DNA from: Bacillus sp. sid0103
GTDB taxonomy: Bacteria > Bacillota > Bacilli > Bacillales_B > DSM-18226
DNA length: 64,000 nt
Direction: 5' to 3'
NCBI RefSeq assembly: GCF_019219025.1
Contig: NZ_JAHUWN010000013.1
Span: 107,929 to 171,928, forward strand
In this document: positions 27,062 to 33,977 of the stretch, in pieces
Numbering within the stretch: the first letter of the stretch is position 1
How the letters are laid out: each line of letters begins with the position of its first letter
Translations under genes and position numbers: made by a program
Notes under the pieces: model-generated
Databases searched by the model: none
What the model was told of the DNA's origin: nothing
The model's input: the letters and a program-made list of their open reading frames with translations, nothing else

Positions 27062-27799
27062 TTATTGTGCTGTATACCCGCCATCCACAATCAAACTATT
27101 ACCAGTCATGAATGAAGAATCATCAGAAGCCATGAATAACACTGCTTTTGCCATTTCTTCAGCTTTACCAAGACGTTTCATCGGGGTGACTGCAGCTAAA
27201 GCTTGCTTGCTTTCTTCCGGAATAATTGGTGTGTCAATAAAACCAGGGCATAATGAGTTAATACGAATATTTTGTTCTGCATATTCAAGTGCAAGGGAAC
27301 GAGTTAAGTTAATCACGCCGCCTTTTGCCGCATTATAGGCTGCTGAACCTGGTGATCCAACCCAACCGTACATAGATGCCGTATTAATTATCGTGCCGCC
27401 GCCTGTTTTTAACATTTCTCGGATGGATTCACGTGCTACTAAGAAAACGCCATCTAAGTCAACATTTACGGTGTTGCGCCATTCTGAATACTCTAATTCA
27501 TGTGAAGGATGAACACGGCCAATACCCGCATTGTTGAAGACTACATCCACTTTGCCGAACGTTTCAACGGTTTGTTTAAAGATATTTACGACTTCTTCTT
27601 CACTTGTAATATTTGCTTTTATAAAAAGAGCTTCGGCATTAAGCGCTTTCAACTCTGCCTCAAATGCTTTCCCTTTTTCCTCATTTAAATCAACAAGAAC
27701 CACTTTGGCTCCTTCTGAAACGAATAAACGTGCTGTTGCTGCCCCAATACCAGATGCTCCACCGGTAATCACAGCTACTTTGTTTTGTAATTTCCCCAT
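27062..27799 (-). CDS. SDR-family oxidoreductase (glucose-1-dehydrogenase-like)
   Basis: 245 residues, classical SDR: TGGASGIG (13-20), DLNEE after the second strand favouring NAD, NNAGIGR, catalytic Ser in NTASMYG, YNAAKGG, and a C-terminal VDGGYTAQ end. Related to the upstream-facing SDR at 26143 but distinct. GGAGG lies before the ATG. Divergent from the TetR gene at 27979, with shared operator-like repeats between them, so repression by that TetR protein is likely. Confidence 0.9.
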   Translation of the reverse strand: MGKLQNKVAVITGGASGIGAATARLFVSEGAKVVLVDLNEEKGKAFEAELKALNAEALFIKANITSEEEVVNIFKQTVETFGKVDVVFNNAGIGRVHPSHELEYSEWRNTVNVDLDGVFLVARESIREMLKTGGGTIINTASMYGWVGSPGSAAYNAAKGGVINLTRSLALEYAEQNIRINSLCPGFIDTPIIPEESKQALAAVTPMKRLGKAEEMAKAVLFMASDDSSFMTGNSLIVDGGYTAQ

Positions 27800-27840
27800 A
27801 CCAGTTCCTCCTTTATCACATTTAAGAGAAAAATAATAGT

Positions 27841-27943
27841 CAGATTATTAATCTGTACTATTTTGTTCACAATTCAATTTTACTATTTTGTTCACATATA
27901 ACAATCATTAAGATATCATTAAGTGTCTACTAGTTAGACACTT
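27841..27943. promoter_or_regulatory. Operator region: direct repeats and palindromes between SDR genes and tetR
   Basis: Three kinds of repeat lie in 100 bases. A 15-bp palindrome CAGATTATTAATCTG is at 27841-27855. A 16-bp direct repeat TACTATTTTGTTCACA occurs at 27856-27871 and 27881-27896 (25-base period). AAGTGTCTA and TAGACACTT form a 9-5-9 palindrome at 27921-27943, close to the tetR start. The last is the typical size for a TetR dimer site; the direct repeats lie in the SDR promoter. Confidence 0.7.
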
Positions 27944-27978
27944 ATGATAAATCTGTCTATATTGAGGGAGGTTTTTTC

Positions 27979-28587
27979 ATGAATCATGAACAAAATACGA
28001 AAACTCAACGACAAAATAGGACAAAAGAGCATTTAAAGCAAGCATTGATTGAACTCATAAAAGAGAAGGGGTACCATTCCGTTACTGTAAAAGACATCGT
28101 CGATAATGCTTCTTATAATCGCAGTACTTTTTATATCCATTACACAGATAAAATTGAATTAGCTGAGGAATTACTTGTTTCCATGCTTCAAGGGTTAGAA
28201 GCTTCAGTAGGCAAACCATATGTACCTGGTCAAAAAGTTTATTCAGCCAAGCTAAATGCACCATCTTTAAATATCGTTTCTTATATCTATAAAAACCGGA
28301 ATTTTTTTAATCTGATTAACTACGATGACACGTTACCAGGATTACACACACGGTTCCCTCAAACAATCTTAAAAATCTATAATGAACAATTTATTTTCGA
28401 AACAATCAACAATATCCCCGTTAATATGGATTATTTTAAACGTTACACAGCCTATGGCTTTTACGGACTCCTTCACACTTGGATCCAAAATGGCTTCGTG
28501 GAAACCCAAGAGAACTTTATCCAAGAAGTCATTGATCTAACGAAAACACATATTTACTCATTTCAATATATTGGACATAACAAATAA
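27979..28587 (+). CDS. TetR/AcrR-family transcriptional regulator
   Basis: 202 residues. The N-terminal helix-turn-helix is clear (RTKEHLKQALIELIKEKGYH, then VTVKDIVDNASYNRSTFYIH), followed by an all-helical ligand domain. TetR proteins of this layout repress neighbouring divergent genes and are released by small ligands; here the targets are probably the two SDR genes. GGGAGG lies before the ATG. Confidence 0.9.
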   Translation: MNHEQNTKTQRQNRTKEHLKQALIELIKEKGYHSVTVKDIVDNASYNRSTFYIHYTDKIELAEELLVSMLQGLEASVGKPYVPGQKVYSAKLNAPSLNIVSYIYKNRNFFNLINYDDTLPGLHTRFPQTILKIYNEQFIFETINNIPVNMDYFKRYTAYGFYGLLHTWIQNGFVETQENFIQEVIDLTKTHIYSFQYIGHNK

Positions 28588-28817
28588 CTATCTGCACCAG
28601 CGTGGAGAAAATATAAATTATTTTTTTGATCCTTCTCTAATGATTGGCAGGAATCAGTTTGTATTCAAACATTTTAGGAATTAAGGTCTACAGGGATGGT
28701 TCCTTATCACAAGGTTTACACGTAAAAAGGCTAGCTTCAATAATAGAAGAGAAAAAAGCTTCCAATTATAATGATGTTTAGGATGCAAATTATTCTGCAA
28801 GAAAGAAGGACTATTAT

Positions 28818-29255
28818 ATGCTATTTTATGTCATTGCAATCCTCGTTATTGTGATGGACCAGCTTTCTAAATATCTTATACGGACCTACATTGATATCAA
28901 TGAAACATTTACATTGTGGGGAATACAACTCACACATATCGAAAATAGCGGGATGGCAGGAGGTTTATTTCAAGGCTACGCATGGCTTTTCGGAGTTTTG
29001 GCTGTGTTTTTCGTGATAGTTGTTTTATATTTTCGCAGAACAGGAGAAATGAAGGGCGCTCTCATCGATTGTAGTTTTGGATTCCTAGTCGGAGGAGCAA
29101 TTGGAAATGGTATCGATAGACTTTTGTTTGGGCAGGTGACAGATTTTATCATTCGCTCTGGCGGAATTCTTAACTTGGCCGACCATGCTATCGAGATTGG
29201 GGGGTTACTGCTTATTATTTATGTGGTCGTTAGATGGTTGAAAAATAAACACTAG
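28818..29255 (+). CDS. lspA: Signal peptidase II-like protein (divergent LspA)
   Basis: 145 residues, four membrane helices. LspA motifs are present: MDQLSKYLI (Asp14), ENSGMAGGLF in place of the usual NTGAAWG, GNGIDRLLFGQVTDFI with catalytic Asp100, and LNLADHAI with catalytic Asp122. The family removes lipoprotein signal peptides in the membrane. It stands alone, away from the usual lspA-rluD-pyr neighbourhood, and the altered NTGAAWG motif suggests an additional, specialised LspA rather than the housekeeping copy. AAGAAGGA precedes the ATG. Confidence 0.85.
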   Translation: MLFYVIAILVIVMDQLSKYLIRTYIDINETFTLWGIQLTHIENSGMAGGLFQGYAWLFGVLAVFFVIVVLYFRRTGEMKGALIDCSFGFLVGGAIGNGIDRLLFGQVTDFIIRSGGILNLADHAIEIGGLLLIIYVVVRWLKNKH

Positions 29256-29881
29256 ATTCTCCTACAAATGCTTTGGCGATTAAACAATACCATAAAAGGC
29301 ATATTTTTAGCGTTCACTATTCAATCGTAATAAAAAATAACCCGAGTTTTCTCCGAGCATTCAATGCTTGTTAGTGGATTACACATCCAAGCCCAATATC
29401 ATCTTGAAAATAACCGAAAGGTCCCTGACAAAACCCTTTCCAGAACACGGTATACATAAAAGTATCGTATATGTACTAATTTTAATGCAGACTAGGAAAG
29501 CGTTACTTATTGCATTAAAGGGCCATCTAATGAAGAAACAGTAAATAAAATAGACAAGTAAAAGAAATACTCCCTGAATCGTAATAAATTGACTATACGA
29601 TTCAGGGTTTTTTCTTTTTAGAAGACCTCTAGTTTATTTATCTAGTGTTTATTCTATTTAACGGATCAAGTGGAATACTAAAGTTGCTTTAATTCTTAAA
29701 GCAAAGTCCCCTTTTTAAGTTGCTGAACATTAAAAGTTAATGATGCTTCCCCTCTAAGATGTATTCGTCTCGATTTGCTTTCTCAATATTGCACCTAACA
29801 TAACAATAGTATATTGTTGTATTCGGTAATATGGTTCATCAACTTAAACCATTAAACTGATTGGTGGAGGTATTTTACTGA
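29256..29881. other. 626-base gap with one terminator and coding scraps
   Basis: No intact gene. A short open stretch at about 29482-29544 (MQTRKALLIALKGHLMKKQ) followed by the terminator at 29572 may be the end of a lost gene. The ArsR promoter must lie in the last 150 bases. Confidence 0.4.
29572..29614 (+). terminator. Rho-independent terminator without an obvious upstream gene
   Basis: CCCTGAATCGTA (29572-29583) and TACGATTCAGGG (29596-29607), 12-bp perfect stem, then TTTTTT. Confidence 0.85.
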
Positions 29882-30217
29882 ATGAATAAACAGGACCAAC
29901 TAAATATGATCAAAGAGGATTTTATTAATTGTCAAAAAGTACTATTGGCAATTGGTGATGAAACACGTCAATCGATCTTGTTAGTTCTAATGGGGACGGA
30001 TTGTCAAACAGGATTACGTGTGGGTGAAATCACTGAACAAACACATCTTTCTCGACCTGCTGTGTCCCATCATCTTAAGGTTTTACGAGATGCAGGTGTT
30101 ATTTTAATGCGTAAAGAAGGGACAAAAAACTTTTATTATATTAATGTACGTACAGAATTAGGTTTATTAAGAACGCTTGTGTTGGATATTGATAAGTTCA
30201 TGCAGAACTTTTATTGA
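29882..30217 (+). CDS. ArsR-family transcriptional regulator
   Basis: 111 residues, one winged helix: IGDETRQSILLVLMG, RVGEITEQTHLSRPAVSHHLKVL recognition helix, then a wing with VILMRKEGTKNFYYIN. The usual ArsR metal-binding cysteines are absent (the two Cys are outside the standard CxC position), so it may sense something other than arsenic. It lies 41 bases before an MDR oxidoreductase, the likely target. GGAGG is about 11 bases before the ATG. Confidence 0.88.
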   Translation: MNKQDQLNMIKEDFINCQKVLLAIGDETRQSILLVLMGTDCQTGLRVGEITEQTHLSRPAVSHHLKVLRDAGVILMRKEGTKNFYYINVRTELGLLRTLVLDIDKFMQNFY

Positions 30218-30258
30218 AAGGATGGAATTTAAACACACATTATTTGGAGGTATAGTCT

Positions 30259-31257
30259 ATGAGAGCAATGGTTATTGATAAGTATGGGAAAGTTCCAATG
30301 CGTTTGACAGAAATGCCCACACCTGAAATTGATGAATATGAGGTACTCGCAGAAATTCATGCAGCTAGTATTAATCCTGTTGATTTTAAAATACGCGATG
30401 GGAAAGTGAAATTGTTAGTTAAATATAAAATGCCTCTTATCTTAGGGAATGACTTTTCTGGTGTCGTTGCAAAGGTTGGCGCAAAAGTGACTCGTTTTAA
30501 AGTTGGTGACGAAATATATGCACGTCCACGTAAGAGTAAAATCGGTACTTTTGCTGAATATATCGCTATTCATGAAGATGACATCGCACTAAAACCTAAA
30601 AATTTGAGCTTTGAGGAAGCAGCATCGATCCCGCTGGTTGGGTTAACCTCCTATCAAGCCCTAACAGACATTTTGCAATTACAAAAGGAACAAAAAATTT
30701 TAATTCAAGCTGGGGCTGGTGGTGTCGGTACCTTTGCTATTCAACTGGCCAAATTAATGGGTGCCACTGTTGCAACGACTGCCAGTGAAGCTGGTGCGAA
30801 TTTAGTAAAATCTCTTGGTGCAGATGAAATTATAAATTACAAGACAGAAAAATTTGAAGAGATACTGAAAAACTATGATGCCGTATTTGATACCCTTGGG
30901 GGAGAGATACTCGAAAAATCATTCGAAGTGATAAAAAGAGGAGGAAAAATTGTTTCAGTTTCGGGATTACCGAATGCTCGTTTTGGTAAAGAATATGGTT
31001 CCGGATTTTTTAAAACCTTGTTGTTTTCAGCAGCAAGTCATAAACTTACTGAACTTGAAAAAAAGCATAATGTTCAATATACGTTTTTGTTTATGAAGCC
31101 AAGTGGAGAGCAATTACGTATAATCGCAAACTTTATTGAGACTGGTAAAATCAAACCTATAATTGATAGAGTTTTTCCATTTGAAGATGCTCAAAAAGCG
31201 ATGGAATATGCGGAGTCAGGAAGGGCGAAAGGGAAAATAATATTAAAAATCAGATAG
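30259..31257 (+). CDS. NADP-dependent MDR-family oxidoreductase (zinc-independent)
   Basis: 332 residues: GroES-like N-terminal half (MRAMVIDKYGKVP, ASINPVDFKIRDG, LGNDFSGVVAKVG) and Rossmann half with ILIQAGAGGVGTFAIQLAK (residues ~150-168), ending GKIILKIR. No zinc-binding Cys set, so a quinone-oxidoreductase/enoyl-reductase type. It is co-transcribed with the ArsR gene. The substrate is unknown. Confidence 0.9.
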   Translation: MRAMVIDKYGKVPMRLTEMPTPEIDEYEVLAEIHAASINPVDFKIRDGKVKLLVKYKMPLILGNDFSGVVAKVGAKVTRFKVGDEIYARPRKSKIGTFAEYIAIHEDDIALKPKNLSFEEAASIPLVGLTSYQALTDILQLQKEQKILIQAGAGGVGTFAIQLAKLMGATVATTASEAGANLVKSLGADEIINYKTEKFEEILKNYDAVFDTLGGEILEKSFEVIKRGGKIVSVSGLPNARFGKEYGSGFFKTLLFSAASHKLTELEKKHNVQYTFLFMKPSGEQLRIIANFIETGKIKPIIDRVFPFEDAQKAMEYAESGRAKGKIILKIR

Positions 31258-31792
31258 TTGTTAAACGAAGCAAAAAATATATTCTAACTTTTCATTTTTT
31301 TCTTTTTAATGATTCTATAAAAATCACTCCCTTTTAATCAATCTTTTTTCAAAATGGAGTCTTTTGTATTTATGTTAAATATGGGGTAAAGGTAACTTTT
31401 CGATCAATCTTTATTCTAAAGCTACAAATGATCTTCAACGAACGGGCCCTTTAATTAAATAAGTATTTATTTTTAAATAAGGCTTTATATACAAGATTTT
31501 ATGCATAACTTGTATATAAAGCCTTGATTTCTATTCAAAAAACATACTGCCGTAAACAACATTTTTTAATGGCCAAATACCCCCTTATAAAATGGTATCC
31601 CTTTCGATAATTTTATAAAGTTTCAGGGTAGTGTTATGACCATTACATAAATAGATTTTGCATAATTGTTTATAACCATTTTGCTGAAACATTCAATAAT
31701 AAATGGTCATAGACAACTGTATTGTAGCAAAAACCTTGCTGGGTCCTAATTTATAGTTATCTAGTAAATAACGCAGCGATTAAGCTTATATC
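31258..31792. other. 535-base gap between convergent genes
   Basis: AT-rich, no open frame of note; it contains the palindrome at 31479-31525. Confidence 0.5.
31479..31525. repeat. 17-bp inverted repeat, AAGGCTTTATATACAAG family, copy 2
   Basis: AAGGCTTTATATACAAG (31479-31495) pairs perfectly with 31509-31525 across a 13-base loop, the same arm and loop sizes as the copy at 12210-12256 almost 20 kb away. It lies between convergent genes and has no trailing T-run. Confidence 0.88.
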
Positions 31793-32401
31793 CTAAATGA
31801 CTTCTTCAATATCTCGTTTCTCATTAACAAACAAAACCGATATGCCTGTTCGTTCTTTTGCTAAGCGCGGTAATCTATTCCAAAGATTTCGATATTGCTG
31901 CATGTCTGGGAAGGCTATACTATATTTCGCATTTGGATCACTCATTCTTTGTAATGTTTCACCCAATATAGCAACAAAGTAATTTGCTCTCATGGCATCT
32001 CTTGAGCCGCAGCCTTTGACTTCGATAATCCACCGTTCGTTGCCTCTAAAAGCATCAATGTCGATCCCCAGTGTTTTTGCCCAGGCTACTTGTGTTTTCC
32101 AACCTTTTGAGAGCAGACTGTTATTAATAATCTCCTTAATTTCATCCTCTGACATGCCATCCTGTTGCCTTTCTACAATCGGGGCCACTTCTATATAATT
32201 GGAGTCACTTAAATAGTTGCCGATTTTCCCGTCATGTCGCTTTTTCCGATGAATTAAACCTCGGGATTCTAAATCCCGACAAGCTATATTTACACTTTGC
32301 TGGGGTTTGCCGTGACCGATAATTTTGTCTGTTATTTCCCTATCCGTAAATCCTTGATCCATGGTTAATAACTCTATAATTCTCTCTTTTAAAGTGGACA
32401 A
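31793..32401 (-). CDS. Winged-helix protein with PD-(D/E)XK-like nuclease domain
   Basis: GGAGG lies 8 bases before TTG 32401, so the product is 202 residues; a TTG at 32416 is part of the ribosome site. The N-terminal ~70 residues look like a winged helix (LKERIIELLTMDQGFTDREI, RDLESRGLIHRKK). The C-terminal part has GIDIDAFRGNERWIIEVKG, the D-x(n)-ExK core of PD-(D/E)XK nucleases, with a preceding Glu-rich helix. It is the last gene of a three-gene unit next to a helicase-NUDIX pair. A restriction or defence role is inferred; a DNA-binding regulator with a dead nuclease fold is the alternative. Confidence 0.65.
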   Translation of the reverse strand: MSTLKERIIELLTMDQGFTDREITDKIIGHGKPQQSVNIACRDLESRGLIHRKKRHDGKIGNYLSDSNYIEVAPIVERQQDGMSEDEIKEIINNSLLSKGWKTQVAWAKTLGIDIDAFRGNERWIIEVKGCGSRDAMRANYFVAILGETLQRMSDPNAKYSIAFPDMQQYRNLWNRLPRLAKERTGISVLFVNEKRDIEEVI

Positions 32402-32440
32402 GATGAATACCTCCAAAAAATCTAATCATACCTTTTTGAT

Positions 32441-32905
32441 TTACTGCTGCAATTCCTTAACCCATTTAATACTCTTTAGCTTGTTTCTTTCATACCAATC
32501 ATTACAAATAAAGTATCTTTCACGGTTAATAATAATCTCATCCGCCCAATACCGATCATAGCCATTAATTTTTCTTTGTTCTGACGGGAGTCTACCCCAC
32601 TCAACTTTTTTCAAAAATGGATAGTTAATATCAAAAGTGGCTTTACAGTATCTCGCATCTTGCAGCAAAGTAATTTTTTCAGCAGATAATAGATTGGACC
32701 TAACAATTTTTTTAATCGTTGTTCGAACGAGTACCCCGACTTTTACAGGAACTTCAGCCGTAACACCTTCTGAAAATCTACTATGTGTTAGTTCATATTC
32801 TCTTATGCACTTTTTCATATACTTAAGTTTATTTTCGGAGGATAATCCAATTACCTCTTGCTCTAATAAATTAATAACCTTATCTTTAAATAACTTTTTA
32901 TCCAT
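32441..32905 (-). CDS. Hypothetical protein, middle gene of the three-gene unit
   Basis: 154 residues, soluble, basic. Not recognised. The C-terminal half has aromatic-rich patches (INYPFLKKVEWGRLP, YDRYWADEIIINRERYFICN, ending WVKELQQ). The ATG follows GGATGAG. Gaps of 39 and 19 bases to its neighbours indicate one transcript. Confidence 0.6.
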   Translation of the reverse strand: MDKKLFKDKVINLLEQEVIGLSSENKLKYMKKCIREYELTHSRFSEGVTAEVPVKVGVLVRTTIKKIVRSNLLSAEKITLLQDARYCKATFDINYPFLKKVEWGRLPSEQRKINGYDRYWADEIIINRERYFICNDWYERNKLKSIKWVKELQQ

Positions 32906-32924
32906 CTATTGTGCTCATCCCAAT

Positions 32925-33356
32925 TCAATCATTATTATTTAGAAAGACCAATTTTCCTCTTTCATTAACACATATTCCTGCCCATACTAATATGCAGACA
33001 ATGGGAGTAATTCTTCGAAAAACATTCTGCCCTAATTGCTTACCATAAACTTTAAAGGCAATTCTCCCTTCGATGGAATCGATTGGCAGCCCTGACTCAC
33101 CTAATTTATATTTCATAGCATCCCCTTTTAAGGCAGAACCATTTTTTTCTTTTAACAATCCAATAGTCTCCTCGAACACCGCCCAGGATAATAAAGGTTG
33201 GCTAGATTGATTACTAACACGGATGCCATGGTCATTTAATGTTGCCTGAAATGTCTTTTGTCCTTTAAATAAAGGTATTTCTACTGAATTACTACTTTGT
33301 TTAAATTTCTCTTTAATATTTTCTAAAATGTTAATTTCAGTCAAGCTGTCCTTCAT
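32925..33356 (-). CDS. Hypothetical protein, first gene of the three-gene unit
   Basis: 143 residues, soluble, not recognised. The central part (ISLF-free, HGIRVSNQSSQPLLSWAVFE, then LGESGLPIDSIEGRIA) looks like a small globular domain, and the C-terminal third is hydrophobic (TPIVCILVWAGIC). The ribosome site before ATG 33356 is weak; AAGGA four codons inside could serve a TTG start. Divergent from the NUDIX gene 200 bases away. Confidence 0.55.
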   Translation of the reverse strand: MKDSLTEINILENIKEKFKQSSNSVEIPLFKGQKTFQATLNDHGIRVSNQSSQPLLSWAVFEETIGLLKEKNGSALKGDAMKYKLGESGLPIDSIEGRIAFKVYGKQLGQNVFRRITPIVCILVWAGICVNERGKLVFLNNND

Positions 33357-33559
33357 CCAATTGGATTATTCTATAATTTTAATGATAGAACAGTATACTT
33401 ATTTTTCCAACAGAAATTGACACTATAATATAATTGATTTTCAATGAAAAATTAGATCTAAGTGAAATTAAGACAAACAGAATATAAAAACTCACTTTTA
33501 GAATCTTTTCGTCAAAAGTGATATATTATTACTAATTAACATCATGTAGGAGGGCCCCA

Positions 33560-33958
33560 TTGAAAAAACTCGTAAAAGTAGTCGCAGCAATAATTGAAAA
33601 CGAACAGCAAGAAATTTTATGTGCACTTAGGTCCCCCAAAATGTCGATTCCGAATATGTGGGAGTTTCCTGGTGGAAAAGTGGAAGCAAATGAGGACATT
33701 TATTCAGCCCTAAAAAGAGAAATTGATGAAGAGTTGGGATGTAAGATTGAGACATTTAATGAAGTTTTTAATGACAACACCCATGAATACGACACATTTA
33801 TTATTAATTTGATTTCCATTAAATGTAGAGTAGTTGAGGGAACTCCGACGCCAAGTGAGCATTCAAAGTTAATCTGGTTAAAACGAGAAAACTTAGATTC
33901 GCTCAAATGGGCACCGGCGGATGTTCCAGCAGTTGAGCAATTAATCCAAGAAAAATAG
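33560..33958 (+). CDS. NUDIX hydrolase, (deoxy)nucleoside triphosphate pyrophosphohydrolase type
   Basis: 132 residues with a complete Nudix box: GGKVEANEDIYSALKREI followed by DEELG (Gx5Ex7REUxEExGU, about residues 38-60). The fold hydrolyses NTP or oxidised dNTP to monophosphate. TTG 33560 is the start, with AGGAGG 6-7 bases upstream. It converges with the HKD-helicase gene only 19 bases away. A partial copy of this gene lies at 25757-26000. Confidence 0.9.
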   Translation: MKKLVKVVAAIIENEQQEILCALRSPKMSIPNMWEFPGGKVEANEDIYSALKREIDEELGCKIETFNEVFNDNTHEYDTFIINLISIKCRVVEGTPTPSEHSKLIWLKRENLDSLKWAPADVPAVEQLIQEK

Positions 33959-33977
33959 TCTTCTCGATATGAGAAGA

